Under the pieces are notes generated by a model. The model was not told the origin of the DNA, did no database searches, and saw nothing but the letters and a program-made list of their open reading frames with translations. A stretch of DNA of 64,000 bases from Pohlia nutans (Eukaryota > Streptophyta > Bryopsida > Bryales > Mniaceae): contig CM040100.1 in the NCBI GenBank assembly GCA_022496805.1, positions 21,543,009 through 21,607,008 on the forward strand, given 5' to 3'. A program made the position numbers and the translations under genes. Numbering within the stretch: the stretch's first letter is position 1; every line of letters starts with the position of its first letter. Below, one piece after another: positions 11,575 through 23,267 of this stretch.

Positions 11575-12804
11575 ATGTCGAGTAGTATGAAGCGCGAGTA
11601 TTCCTCCTCGTCCGATGATGAAGCTCTCCACCGGTTTCAAATGTACCCCAAGAGAGTGCGCGTGATTTGCACGGACCCGGACGCGACCGACTCGTCTTCA
11701 GAAGACGAAGACAGTTTCCGTCCCCTTCGAAACTCCCAGCGCAGATTACTAGTGCAGGAGATTCAATGTTGTGTGGAGGTTCATCACGAGTCTGAGAGTG
11801 ATGTAGACGAGTTGCCGGAGGTTCCCAGTTATCACTCTGTCTTCACTGCGAAGGCAATGCAATGCTCAGTTAGCTACGCGTCGCCGGTGGACGTGGAGAA
11901 TGAGTTTTACGAGGCGCCGAAGAAGAAACAAGTTGCGCCGGAGAAGAAAGTGCCCAAGGCGGTTGTGAAAGCTTCGCCGAAGAAGGTGACGAAGACGCCA
12001 GTTGTTGTTGCAGAGGGAACGAATAAGCCGCATAAGTACCGGGGCGTCAGGCAACGGCCGTGGGGGAAATGGGCTGCTGAGATTCGTGATCCGTCGAAGG
12101 GAGTTCGGCTATGGCTGGGAACTTACGACACTGCTGAGCAAGCTGCGCAAGCTTATGACAAAGCAGCGCGTGAGATTCGTGGACCACAGGCGCACACGAA
12201 TTTCAGTGAGGTCGCAGAGGAGGTGACGACGACGACGACGACGACGAAGAAGGTGTCGAAGAAAGACGAGAAACCGGCGCGGGTAGTGAAGAAAGAACAA
12301 CAACAACAACCGCAAGCTGCAATTGAAACTTCGTCGACGAAGCCCATGTGTGCAGTGGAAGTGGAACGGATCACGAACGAAGAGAGCTGCGTTTCAGATC
12401 TCATGAGCGACGACATTTTGTTCAGTGACGAATACGATTTCTTGAGCTCGCCCAGGCCTTCCAGTGAGGGCTCCCCGTGTTCCAGTCTCACAGCGTGTGA
12501 GACGCCGTCAGTTGACAGTTTATCAAACGAGTTGGTGCCGAATTTCTTCAGCAACGAGAATTGCTCAGACAGTGACAGTGAAGTTTGCGAAACTACACGA
12601 GAACCGGAAAGTAGTTGTGTTGACTTGGGGGAGGTCTTTTTGTCCGATGACTTTTTGCTTGATTTTCCTGCTGGCGATGGCGAGATGCTGGACTTCGCAG
12701 CTGGGTTTGATCTTCTCGGTGACGACATTACCGACTTGGCGTTCGACCAGGATCAGGCGGGTGACTTGGATTGGTTCAATGGTTCGGACATTCTCGTAAT
12801 TTGA
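11575..12804 (+). CDS. AP2/ERF transcription factor, cytokinin response factor type
   Basis: The product is a 409-residue nuclear DNA-binding protein. The N-terminus has the CRF signature (residues about 24-46: [18 protein letters not shown], then an acidic stretch), which mediates CRF-CRF and histidine-phosphotransfer protein contacts in the family. A single AP2 domain spans about 154-211 ([39 protein letters not shown], ending TNF). Ala and Asp in WAAEIRD are the ERF-type contacts for GCC-box DNA. The C-terminal half is acidic and Ser-rich with Ser-Pro sites (292-293, 300-301), typical of CRF activation regions. There is no intron, as is usual for CRFs. The start is the first in-frame ATG (atcaATGt); the frame is open upstream but without an earlier ATG. 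A (GAC/ACG)n microsatellite encodes seven Thr at 218-224, followed by Lys-rich and Gln-rich segments. Family known role: cytokinin and stress transcriptional output. Which CRF member it is cannot be told. Confidence 0.93.
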   Translation: MSSSMKREYSSSSDDEALHRFQMYPKRVRVICTDPDATDSSSEDEDSFRPLRNSQRRLLVQEIQCCVEVHHESESDVDELPEVPSYHSVFTAKAMQCSVSYASPVDVENEFYEAPKKKQVAPEKKVPKAVVKASPKKVTKTPVVVAEGTNKPHKYRGVRQRPWGKWAAEIRDPSKGVRLWLGTYDTAEQAAQAYDKAAREIRGPQAHTNFSEVAEEVTTTTTTTKKVSKKDEKPARVVKKEQQQQPQAAIETSSTKPMCAVEVERITNEESCVSDLMSDDILFSDEYDFLSSPRPSSEGSPCSSLTACETPSVDSLSNELVPNFFSNENCSDSDSEVCETTREPESSCVDLGEVFLSDDFLLDFPAGDGEMLDFAAGFDLLGDDITDLAFDQDQAGDLDWFNGSDILVI

Positions 12805-13182
12805 TTTGACCATCACCACAATTTTCAGAAAATTCTTTTCCACGGTAACCTTTCGACTGTCCTCGAACGGAGGATACGAGGTAACATAGAACCAATAGGA
12901 CCTTTCGTGGTCGGTTTTTGAATCTATACATATACACATCTTTCGCAAATAGACCCGAGCTCCACCCAAATTTTGTAGCTTTTTAGTATAATAGAATTGA
13001 GTATACAGTAACAAACTCTTTCCTACTCTGAGTAGAGCCTCTGGAAGTATATTTTTCACCTTCCTATCAACAGCTCACGCTTCAGATTTCTTATAGAACG
13101 ACTGGGAGTTTCAAAGTATTAGTGGTCTCAGACTTCCTCCCCTTGTGTTGTACGATACTTACATGAATCAAAATGCCGGATT

Positions 13183-13188
13183 AATAAA
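13183..13188 (+). terminator. Putative polyadenylation signal of CRF gene
   Basis: An AATAAA hexamer lies about 380 bp downstream of the CRF stop codon, a plausible 3' UTR length for a plant gene. The cleavage site is not identifiable. Confidence 0.4.
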
Positions 13189-13209
13189 TCCCATGTCTCT
13201 CCCATTTCA

Positions 13210-14010
13210 TGTCTCATGAGCCTTGTTTCCAATTGGCAATTCCATCTTTCTTTTTGAAATTTTTGTGGAAACAAATGGCTTCTGTTCAGTGCACTTGCAT
13301 TGCATTGATTTTACACGTATTATGAAAGGGGAGTGTGTGTACTTGTTTCGACGTGGTGTGTGTTGATAGATGAGTTGTGAAAATGACACTGAAATGAGGT
13401 CAGCTTGGACTGAATTCACTGTAGGCTGTTGAACGAGTTGCTGCATTGTGCATTCATCAGCAAATGGGGTACTGTATATCAATTGTGAAGGGGAAGGCAA
13501 CTGTATTGTAATGGAAGAAAGTACGAATTCATGCTTTATTTTTATGTTTTTTGTGTCTGACAAGTGATACTTTAGCTTGGCTGTTATCAGGTAGGGGTGG
13601 GTTCAGTTTTTATGTCGTTCTAATCTTTCTGGTGTCAACGTCCATCTCTTGCTCCTATTTCCAGCATTGGCTTTTCCACCAGACCCCAAATTGCTCCTTC
13701 TTCTGGAGTGGCGACAGCGCTTCTGTTGATGTTCTTGTCAGTCCGAAAGATCAACAGCCCATTTTTAATTTGTTTTTTTATTTTGATTAATTTTGATTTG
13801 CCTTTGGCCGGCTCTGACTGCTGCAGCCTGCAACAGGATCAGCCATTTTTTATTTTTTGTTTTTCCGTTGGTAGATCGACACGCACCCTGGAATGTAACC
13901 AGGTGGGGGAAAAAATGGATAGAATCATTCATTCATACAATTATCTATTATAAGAAAGTTTCATCCAAATACTGGCGATTTTAGATTTGACTATTTCATC
14001 TACTGTTTTT
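13210..14010. other. Spacer with possible coding remnants
   Basis: An acceptor-like cctatttccag precedes an open frame of about 40 codons starting near 13664 (begins HWLFHQTPNC). It lacks a clear donor and a recognisable domain. It might belong to the candidate gene at 14028-16834, but this cannot be supported. Confidence 0.2.
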
Positions 14011-14027
14011 TTTTCCCATTTTTTCAG

Positions 14028-16834
14028 TGTAAAAGTTTAGATTCCGGCACCTCTTTGGCTTTTGAAAAGCTTGCAAACTCAATCCCCGGAGTGCTCACAG
14101 AAAATGGTGTCCTTTTGGATGAGAGTGCTGGCCCAGGTTAGTTAGAAATGTTTCACAGTTTTGGATCCATTCTCCCCTTGCCCAGCTGGAAAGAGAAGAG
14201 AAGGAGCTTCTATCTCATGCTTTTTTATTCTTCTTTATTCCATGATAATCCACACCATCAATTTGTTTTGGTTGCCTTTTTTTTTGTGTGTGTTTAGGTA
14301 AACCACTTAACCCCTAACTGCCTGAGCGACCATTTTTTGGACGATGTACAGATTTCATCCATGTTTTCTCATCCGTCATGCAATTTTTGCAGTGTGGATT
14401 TTTTACTCTAGATTTTATAGAAAGTTAGCTTCATGAATGTGTGATCCGATTAGAATGGGGATGATTTGTGAAATTTGTATGCCTCATTTCATGTTGTAGT
14501 GATTCACCCAAAATTTCAAAGATTTTAGTGTAAAAGTGCTTTTGAAAAGGTCAACTCATAATATTAAGCAACCAAAAAATCTCCAAAAATCACTACACTT
14601 AGAGTATTACATTTCAACCAATCACAACAAATTTCATCTACAAATTGTCAATATCCTATTCGTAATCGAATTACAAAGAAATTTGAATTTTGAGTTTCAA
14701 ATTTTATACAAAAATATTGGTGATAGCAATCATAGATCTAACCGTATTGATAGAATCAAAAATTCATAATGTACAACTTTTATTTATACATCAAGTTCAA
14801 AATATCACTCTTAGTTGCATTTTATAATGCATCTTTGCAAAACCTGCCAAATTTGAAGAGGGCTCTAGGCATTTAGGGGTTAACCACTCTATTTGTGGTC
14901 ACTATCATATCCACATAGCAAGCTCGTACAAGTCGTGGTAAATATATTAAGCATTTGGTGCCACATAAAGTATATTACGGATTACAACCAATTCTTATGT
15001 GACACGTGTCGTAAAAAACACCGCCCAGGTAGACTAGAAAAAGTATGCACAAAAAGACTCACAATTAATCTAGTTTGTCATGTGGAGTTGGGTTTTCTCC
15101 GCTGATGTTTCTACTGAGGTGACTGGGCCATAAACCGATGCCGACTATAAACAGAATCCTATAATTACTTCATGAAAGACACTTTACTGTGCCAAAAATC
15201 AACAATAATTTAGTGATTGTTGACTTTGAATGACTACCTGGACTCACCTCATTTGTGGGAACCTTGTGTATTCTAAGGTTTTTTGTGATCCTTCAAAACA
15301 TATTCTTTGTCAATTTCAGCCCAAGTCTATTGCCACAAATAGGCAACCTAAACCTTGAACTTTGAAAATTCATAACTTATTCAATATAGCTCCAAAAATT
15401 ATGATTCAACTTGGAGTAGATTTAGAATCAGTTTGCTAATTCATTCAAACTACCACATTGCACTTTAGATTACCATAAATAGTCACAGTGCTTAAAGTGT
15501 TGGTTTGTGGCCCACACACCTTAGTGCATGCAACAAAATAAATTTCATCAAAAAAAATATATACATTCTTTTTGTACTAACATTGCTATGTGAATATGGT
15601 ATGTATGAGTGTTTTACATGTACAAAATGACACAAATAGAGTGACTGCCAAATCAGGTGGCTTACCTTTACATCATGATCCAGCGACATTGCGGTTAATT
15701 CAGTTGTAAGTTGTTACTAAGTTACCACAACATGATTTTTTTTTACTTAAGTTTGTGTGCAAAGGAAACAGTATTGATTTCATAGCAAGAAGGGGCATAC
15801 AACCCTCACTTGCCAAAGCATGATTTTGACATGCACAGAGATGGGCTGACGTTGTTGGAAAACAAAGAAACCAGATGAACATATACTAACACAAGTACGT
15901 ACATACACACATACACACACACAGGCGCACTGTGTGTGATACAGTTTGGTCACAAAGTACAACAGCATTCCTGTTTCTGAGAATGAATCATGATTATTCT
16001 GCAACATGTCTTTGAAATAGCACAACCCGCCATGCAAAGGCAATTGTGTTCTGCATTTCAGTAACTAACCATCTCCGCATCTGCCCATCACGCTTGCCTT
16101 GGTTTTTTAACCCTTAAAGGTCTAGAGAGCCCTTTCCGACCAGTATTACACATCAATATTCCATTGTATTTGACATGGTTCCACACCTCCTATGGGTTTA
16201 AGGTCAAAAGTGAAGTTAAAATTCACATCAACATGATTTTAATGAGTTACTGGGGTTTCAATTTGAAACTTTCTATTTACAACAAATGTTAAATATACGT
16301 CAACGTATCTACTATCCCCATCAGCCCTTTAAGGGTTAACCCCTAATCGTCCCATGGGGATAGTATATACGCTGTCGTATGATTGGGATTTGCTACCAAC
16401 AAGAAATTGTAAATTGGGATCTCAAGAGCTCACTAGAACCGCACTGATCTAAATTTCAACTTCTCTTTTGAACTCAAACCCATCAAAAGTGTGGATCCGT
16501 TTCAAATACAACCAAAATACACTATATTCTACTGGCCGCAAAGGCTCGTTCAGACGTTTAGGGGTTAAAAAAATTGCAGCCCTTGTGCCTTGTACTTTAC
16601 TTGCAAGAAAATATACATCTTCCCTGTTTTGTTTTTGTTTTTTTGGTTTGTTTGTTGAAATGCACTTCTTCGTGACCACCTAGAACATATTGAACTCAAA
16701 ATTAAATAGCTTTAAAATTATTATTTTTCATTCCAGTGAGTCAAGTTATTTGGTCTGAACGTGATCTGGTGAGTGAAGGAAATTTGAACTCATTGCTGAG
16801 CTGCAATCTTACGCAGTCTCAGAGGGCTTTATGA
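14028..16834 (+). CDS. Candidate two-exon gene 3' part or gene fragment, unknown product
   Basis: A pyrimidine tract ending ttttttcag precedes an open stretch at 14028-14136 (36 codons plus one base: starts CKSLDSGTSLAFEK, ends LLDESAGP), followed by a strong donor (CAG|GTTAGT). A second acceptor (cattccag) at 16736 leads into 16737, which continues the same frame (VSQVIWSERDL...) to a TGA at 16832-16834. A donor-like gtgagt at 16769 is an alternative exon end. The intervening 2.6 kb holds several MITEs (B1, P2, C2, C4). The protein family is not recognised and upstream exons were not found. It could be the last two exons of a real gene, a pseudogene or a captured fragment. Seen: splice signals and frame continuity. 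Inferred: that it is a gene. Confidence 0.3.
14307..14883. mobile_element. TTAA-B1 MITE
   Basis: A 577-bp element bounded by TTAACCCCTAACTGCC and GGCATTTAGGGGTTAA, with TTAA on both sides. A subterminal palindrome-like block (gaccattttttggac) lies about 20 bp inside the left end. Full-length relatives lie at 24528, 27523, 37367 and 47586. No coding capacity; B is the most abundant TTAA family here. Confidence 0.8.
14905..15605. mobile_element. Inverted-repeat element P2 (probable)
   Basis: The left end atatccacatagcaagctc and the reversed right end atattcacatagcaatgtt are similar, giving an element of about 700 bp. A shorter relative with the same ends lies at 30466-30641. The target duplication is unclear, so the superfamily is not assigned. 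Confidence 0.4.
15606..16106. other. No gene recognised; (CA)n tract
   Basis: A short interrupted CA/AC microsatellite lies near 15900-15925. Nothing else is recognisable. Confidence 0.5.
16107..16339. mobile_element. TTAA-C2 MITE
   Basis: A 233-bp element with ends TTAACCCTTAAAGGTC and CCCTTTAAGGGTTAA. Its right TTAA is also the left TTAA of the next element (16336-16568), an inverted relative, so two family members stand back to back around one TTAA. Confidence 0.8.
16336..16568. mobile_element. TTAA-C4 MITE (inverted C relative)
   Basis: The ends are TTAACCCCTAATCGTCCC and GACGTTTAGGGGTTAA. The first 50 bp (catggggatagtatatacg) are the reverse complement of the C2 right end. The interior is diverged from C1-C3 but closest to the copy at 47315-47550. 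Confidence 0.75.
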
Positions 16835-16909
16835 CTAGTGTGGTTTAGGTTCCATATAATTGCACCCTGACGTGTATCTTTACATGCTTCAATTACAAAA
16901 TACCCACAT

Positions 16910-18030
16910 AAGCTGCGTATGCAATACAATTTTGGACACATAATGTCAAATGTCAAGTTCCATGACCAAAGATCACATAGCTAAAGCCAAAAATCACAAA
17001 GCCAAAGCCAGAGATGAAAATGTCGGGTCCATGTATACCATACTTGGTCGTCAACGTGCTATGCCAAATAATTACTTTTTGGAGAAAATCGCTTTTCAAC
17101 AAATGTCAAATTATGTGGATATTCTCTAAGATTATCATTATTTTCAATTATACAGAATAGTTCTTATTGAAAAGAAATAATTCCCTAAAGATTTGGGCTT
17201 CCCTTTTAAAAACTAATTTTTTACGACCGTGACTACCGGTATAGTAACATGTAGGCTAAGTATGTTAAATAGGCAAAAGGTGTCAAGTAGGCAAGGTGTG
17301 CCATATATGTGAGATATATCCTAGCAGTTTGGGTTTTGGCTCTAACTATGTGTTTTCTGATTTTGACTTTGTTTTTGGTTATGTGGCCTTCAACTCTAGC
17401 TATATGGTCTTCGACTTAGGTCAAGTGATTTTCTTGCTTTATAACATTCAGTAACTTGCAGTGGCTTTGTTTTGGCCCCATAGGAGAATGTACAACATAT
17501 TCGTCACCCCACAAGACCTTCATCAGTAGCTAACTAGACATGTGGAGTCCCAAGATGATGAGCAACGGCATGGACCATCACGAAACCCGCCAAGTACATG
17601 TCCCATGTTTGCATGACATTCATCCCTTTCTGCTTGCGGCCACATGCAACATGGATGGAAGGAAAAGCAAAGCGCACGAAGGCTACCGAATGTAATATTG
17701 GCTATCTGGTTTACATGGCTTATTTGGCACATCTAAAAACCTAACCTACCCTTGTCCTCCATGTCACGTTTGTTAATCGGTTTAGTTTCCTCCTGCCAGG
17801 CCACCTCTGGCTGGTTTGGTTTGTATTGTTTGGTCTCTTTGGTATTACTCTCTGCAATGAAATTCCGTTTCATTTATTTCAGAAAACAAAAACCAAATCT
17901 ACTTAGCATACCTAGCCTCAACATTTTGGTTTTTGATTTTGCTATCTTTGACTTTTGTAACGTGGTCTTTGGCCTTGCATTTAGTATTATGGTCTGTGTC
18001 ATGTACAAAAGTGTATTCCAGAGCTGCGCT
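16910..18030. mobile_element. Inverted-repeat element M1 (probable)
   Basis: The left end (gctgcgtatgcaatacaatt) resembles the reversed right end (gcgcagctctggaatacact). Inside are degenerate (catgaccaaag)/(gtggtctttggc) motifs like those of M2 and M3, and a nested repeat U3 (17440-17697). Borders are approximate. Confidence 0.4.
17440..17697. repeat. Inverted-repeat element U3
   Basis: The ends ataacattcagtaac and ggctaccgaatgtaat form an imperfect inverted repeat shared with U1 (28156-28319) and U2 (39980-40151). The interior is diverged. This copy lies inside M1. Confidence 0.45.
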
Positions 18031-18640
18031 CATGAACGAAAATCACGAAATGATGAATAGCTTATATTAAGGAGTCCTGCATCTGCTATTTAATTATCAC
18101 ATTGTAATGGCTTGTAATTCAAAAAGGCCGCCTGTCATACTTCAAAGCAAAGCAGCATGTGCGAAGTGTCTTGTGACAGCAAGTAACCCTGTTCAATTTT
18201 TTACTTCAGAATGACTGTGGTTTTGGCTGCAGCAGCAACTTGTTCCTCTGTCATTGTCATTTTGGATTTCCTCTGTCACTTATAAGTTACAGTACCTTTT
18301 TCTACTGCAAAGTGCATGTCATTATCTGGGATCTACCATAATCTGTTAATGCAAAATTTGCAATCAACCGACTCTCATAAGCAACTAATGGACCATTACA
18401 CCGAAAATGGTTATTTAGTATGGTTGATTAATTAGTAAGCATGACAATTAGTATGTTCAATCTAGCAACGCCACCAAAGCACATTATAACGCCACCATCG
18501 CAAGTGATATTGAATAGTATGTCCTTGTGATAACCATTTTGGTGTAGTATATTGAGACACTGAACTAAACGATGACTTAGTTTTGAATAAGAGCATGTTT
18601 GAAACAATATACTAAATCCCAATCCTCTTAAATCATGTTA
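18031..18640. other. No gene recognised
   Basis: Non-coding AT-rich sequence with no recognisable repeat ends. Confidence 0.5.
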
Positions 18641-19188
18641 CTAACCCTTCGACGCGCCAGAGTCCATATTATGGACGCTGGATGATTTCTGATGCGTCCC
18701 TTTGCCACATATTGTGATTTTTTTTATCCATCCAAAATTCTCTTGATTCTTGTGCTAGTTGACTACCATTTGTACGGTATAGATCTTCAAAATAAGATAA
18801 TGTGAATTTTTGAAAAATAACAAAAGTGATTTTTGTCAAGTTTCATTCTTAGTTCAAAAAATGAGACCTTAAACATGATTTTCCATAATAAGTAGAATCA
18901 AATAATGGAAACTATACCATCTTGTAGTGCACGTTATTCCAATTTCATTAAAAAAAGAAATTAATTTTTTTGTGTTAATTTTGGATTTTAAATTGAATTT
19001 AAGAGAAAACCTTGCAAAATTAATTTAAAAATATTAATAATAAATATGATGAATCCAACCGTATAGATGTTATCTTCACATTGACATTTACAACTTTGCT
19101 TTGTACATCAACTTCATTTTTATTTTTCATCAAACATTTTATAACGAATCTTTGAAAACAATGTTGAATCGGGATGTTAAAGGGTTAA
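18641..19188. mobile_element. TTAA-I1 MITE
   Basis: A 548-bp element from (C)TAACCCTTCGACGCGCC to GGGATGTTAAAGGGTTAA. The left TTAA has decayed to CTAA. The subterminal palindrome gtccatattatggac is well preserved. Relatives lie at 28632, 43503, 51380 and 54843. Confidence 0.75.
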
Positions 19189-19417
19189 GGTATGTGCATC
19201 CAAAATCTCCCTGGGTGCATTCATTTTAGGGGCGATTTTGGGTGCACAAGAGAGAGAAAGAACTATGGTCTGAAGGGACATCATGAATAAAGAGTCTATT
19301 GGGGGAAGTGCTACCAAATTGGCCACCGGGACCAAAATGGCACATGCTACAAATTGGGTGCACAATTTGAAGGTCACGTTTGAAAACCCAAACACTACTC
19401 AAATGACAATGAGAATT

Positions 19418-19647
19418 TTAACTCCTAAAGGACCAAGAAGCACAAATTAGGCCTCATGTTTTTCATAGCAGTTTTGAGTAGCTCCTCTGTGGACTTCTTT
19501 TTGTTCAAATTTTATCTGTTGTGCAATGTTCGTCACTTATTCCGGTGATATAAAATTCGATCTCATCTGAATTATATATATTTCCCAACATAATCAATTG
19601 AATTTTATCATTTTAAAACCACAAATCCTTGGTCCTTAAGGGGTTCA
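19418..19647. mobile_element. TTAA-F1 MITE
   Basis: An approximately 230-bp element starting TTAACTCCTAAAGGACCAAG and ending CTTGGTCCTTAAGGGGTTC; the right TTAA has mutated to TTCA. The interior contains the gagtagctcctctgtgga block shared with F4 at 44630. Confidence 0.7.
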
Positions 19648-20283
19648 AACATAGTGGACGATTAATTAGCGTTTGAATGATAACCCTCACTTTTTCAGAG
19701 TATCTACAAAAGGATCTTGAATAATGAGGGTGACTCACCTGATATATCGGTATCTGTATAAAAAACAATTTTTTAAACGTTCTTTTTCATCTATCCCCGT
19801 TCTGATTGGCTCAGGTGTTTCGCCGAGGCTGCTCATTGGAGGTAACGGGAGGGGTGTAATATCATGGCACTGTACTTTACCAGGAGGGCCAGTCAAATTT
19901 CAATACATTTTGACTGGGGTTATGATGAGTGCTCGACACTTGACATCTACCTGAGACATGAGTAATAACTCTTGACTTGGACTACAAGACTTACCCATCA
20001 TGACCTGGCCTTCAGTTCGCCTTCCTTGGGACATCCCCGCCAGCCGGACCCGCTACTTTGTAAGAAAAAAAATACACGTAGAAAATCCAACAATTACTGA
20101 CACTATTTCCATGACCAAGTGAATGAATCCAAGCATACATTAAGTTAACTGGCTGGAAAAATACGTACTCCCCATGGTTTAATTACTCATAAGTTTCGAG
20201 ATTTTTGTTTGGTGCCCTGATTCTATGATGATATCAAGTTGCCACATACCTTTTCAGAGGAAATCATGAATGTTTCATTGATA
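19648..20283. other. No gene recognised
   Basis: Non-coding sequence; nothing identifiable. Confidence 0.5.
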
Positions 20284-20475
20284 ACTTATCCTCTAAAGGA
20301 TCAAGGCCGTTCGGGGCTTTAAAATTGATGATTTCTATGAAAATTTTAATTAATTCAAATGGAACCATATTTTATATGAGAACATTGCATGTGTTGGTCA
20401 ATAAACAAATAAATTTGAATGAAAAGAATTTCACAGAAGATCTACTTAGTGTGAGTTCTTAAAAATAATAAAAAA
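20284..20475. repeat. TTAA-F partial copy
   Basis: The sequence from cctctaaaggatcaagg through gaacattgcatgtgttgg matches the left three quarters of F2 and then stops in an A-rich run. The right terminus is lacking, so it is a truncated copy. Confidence 0.55.
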
Positions 20476-20622
20476 AAAAAAACGTGGGTGTTCTACTTGT
20501 CATTGAAACAAATGAGAGTGAATATTGTGCCATTAGATTCTAAATATTGCAATTTAGAATCTATTAACCTGATGACGTAGTATAAAAATTACACAAAATC
20601 AAGTGGTTCACACTAAATCGAG

Positions 20623-21069
20623 TTAACGCTTAACCCCTAAAGGACCAAGGATTCATGGTTTTAAAATGTCAAATTCAATTGATCATATTGTGAAACATAT
20701 AATTTAGATGAGACCAAATTTTATACCACCAGAATGAGTGAAGAACATTGCATGTGTTGGTCCAAAAATAAACAAATTTGAACAAAAAGAAGTCCACTTA
20801 GGGCCTACTCAAAATTGCTAAAACAAACATGAGGTCCAATTTGGGTTTCTTGGTCCTTTAGGGGTTAAAAGATCCTTGGGGTACCTCTCTACAACTTGTA
20901 TAATTGCTCGACTATGGTTTACTATATGAATTGTGTGATATCTTGTTAGATACATATTATCAATTTTACTTTGTACTAAAAAGTGTTTGATCATGTGCAT
21001 GATCAAAAACCACCAAATACAGAATATGCTATACGGCCGCAAAGGACTTTAGGGCCATTTAAGGGTTAA
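20623..21069. mobile_element. TTAA-E1 MITE, interrupted by F2
   Basis: E1 begins TTAACGC, is interrupted at the next TTAA by F2 (20630-20868), and resumes TTAAAAGATCCTTGGGG, ending AAGGGTTAA. The uninterrupted relative E2 (55391-55622) reads TTAACCCTTAAAAGGCCC, which shows the empty site. The interior ends with a tatacggccgcaaaggac block shared with E2. Confidence 0.75.
20630..20868. mobile_element. TTAA-F2 MITE nested in E1
   Basis: A 239-bp element with excellent ends: TTAACCCCTAAAGGACCAAGG and TTGGTCCTTTAGGGGTTAA. It is inserted at the internal TTAA of the E1 terminal repeat with TTAA on both sides, and is inverted relative to F1 and F4. Confidence 0.8.
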
Positions 21070-21831
21070 GAGTGTATTGATAGATTCCAAAATTGAAAAG
21101 ACATAAGATAGATTTGTATTTGCACGACTCCTATAAGACATTTATCAGCGGGTGTAGTCTTAATTTGGTCTGATAAGAGAATTTCAAAGGCTGGCAAGGG
21201 GGAATGTTATCAGAAAATGCAGAAATTATGCTTTATCAGAATGCAAAGTCCTTTTTCTCTGTGGTACCAATCTTCTGTGTGTCCATAGCCCGTTGAGAAG
21301 TTGGGTATTCTTTGTGTACTAGAGTATAGAAACACAATCATGCCATACTGAATGACGCATACTGAGACATCAATCTATTGCTGAAAATGCCAATCTGATA
21401 CATGCTGCTGTACATTAGATCTCTCAGAATCCATGATATGAAATCTATGGAAAGAGTGGGTTTGAAGTCGCAAGATTCGAAAAAGGAAAAATAAATAAAT
21501 AAATAAAAATTAAAAATCAAATGCATGAACAGACAATGGTCATGACTTTCTTTAGTAGCCCCATTGTTCACCCTTGGGAATCAGCATCGCAGGCTAGGAA
21601 TCGTAATCTTCTGGAGAATCAAAGTCATCTCTAACTAAAAATGGCTTGGCAGCTCAACAAACTTTTTAAATTTTTTATATATTAATAGTTGTACATGTTT
21701 CACATCATCAATTCCTTGTTCAAATGGTGATTCTCTCCACAAGCAAAAGGGTGTGCTTTAGTACTAGCTAAAGAATGTTATGGTTTGTTGGAGAAATTTA
21801 ACATGGGGACATGATACCATTCCTGAGGAGC
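21070..21831. other. No gene recognised
   Basis: AT-rich non-coding DNA with a short (AAAT)n run near 21488-21508. Confidence 0.5.
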
Positions 21832-21975
21832 TTAACCCCTAAAGGACAAGAAGCCCAATTTTATTTTTTATTTTTTTATTGTATTTTATTTTTATTTTTA
21901 TTTTTTAAACCGTTTTGAGGAGGTCCAATGTGGATTTTCTTTTGTTCAAATTTACTTTTCGTGCAATTACAGAGA
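21832..21975. repeat. TTAA-F3 truncated MITE
   Basis: The copy starts TTAACCCCTAAAGGAC, carries a T/A-rich expansion and the ttttgttcaaatttac block of the F family, then ends without a right terminus. Confidence 0.6.
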
Positions 21976-23267
21976 GCTGAGTGTAATTAGTCAGTTATTA
22001 ACACTAAATATCATTATTAGAGTAACGTTCTCAACAGACATGAAAACCTTTTTCTCGGCAACAAGTAGTGTAATAACAAAAATCTCTGTTCTCCATTTAT
22101 CAAAATTTATTACACATTGCAGTTTTGTGACAGTTGCATGTATTGACAAGGTACTTTTTATTATTTCAGAAGCTCTGATGTCAATTCACATGGACACAGG
22201 CCAAGAGGGGATATGTATCATGAACGCGGCTATGGCCACGTGCGAGACAAAAATTCCACAGATAAAATTACATTCTGAAATTAATCTACATACGTGACGG
22301 GAATGATGGTCTCTAAGAGGCTACAAAATATAATGTGTGTCAAGACGAGCTTTCCAGTGTCAATGATCAACAATGCAAGTTGATCTTACACGCCCATTCA
22401 ATGCTCAATTTTTTTGTGGATTCTTGAGGACTTGGGAGCGAGTTTGACTTTAGAAAGAACCCAACGCGGGTGTCAAGTCCACTTGAGGGAATTCAGCGAT
22501 AATGAACAGCTCGTATAATTTCTGCAGTGGATTATTCTTTCATGGAAGCAGGAGATTCTCATTCGCTGATACCTGTATGTACAGTCCATCGATCACTTGG
22601 TCAATGTTTTTACTTTTTAAAAATAACCCCGCGAGATTCCAAATTTGCAATGGCGGTCATGATGCACTATTTCTGTTCTAAATTCCCTTTTCTGCTGTAA
22701 ATCCTTCAGTGAGGAAGTTCGAGGAACTTGGTGGCCGTTCAACATGAATGACACTCATGTTGCATCAACAGTCTATTGAATGGATAACGTTGGCCATGAA
22801 TCTTTTCACTCATTTCAATCCCTGTCTGCGCGGAAGCTTTGGATCTCTGTCAATGCAATGGTCCATATCAGTTCGTTCAGGTTTAGGAATGTCGAACCTC
22901 GTATGGTGCATTAATTGGAATTCTTTCAACAGGAACTTTTTCGTATCATCTCTCACTACAAGGAGGAGGCGTCGCTTTTCACTCGGTAGGTGAGTCAAAC
23001 GGCGCCACTTCGCACTCACTGCCCATGCGCTCAAGACTTGGTGAGTGCAATTTGTCACGTAGGACAAGTGTGTACAGTGAACTCTGACATTGTTTTGAGT
23101 GAGAAGTGACGCCTTTGCTAGTAGTGTCTTGCAACAACAATTCTAGTGTTGAAGCATTGAACCAATAAAGCATCCGTGCATACCATGAGTTTGTAATTCT
23201 GAGGTACAATTACCGAATGATTTTCAATTCCACACCCCAGTTTGAATTTGCACACTCCCTCTAAATG
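21976..23267. other. No gene recognised
   Basis: Frames on both strands near 22750-23070 overlap each other and lack any conserved motif, so no gene is called. Confidence 0.45.

Noticed and set aside
12153..12728. 191-codon frame on the minus strand
   Set aside because: It is antisense to the CRF coding region, with composition explained by the Ser/Asp-rich plus-strand protein.
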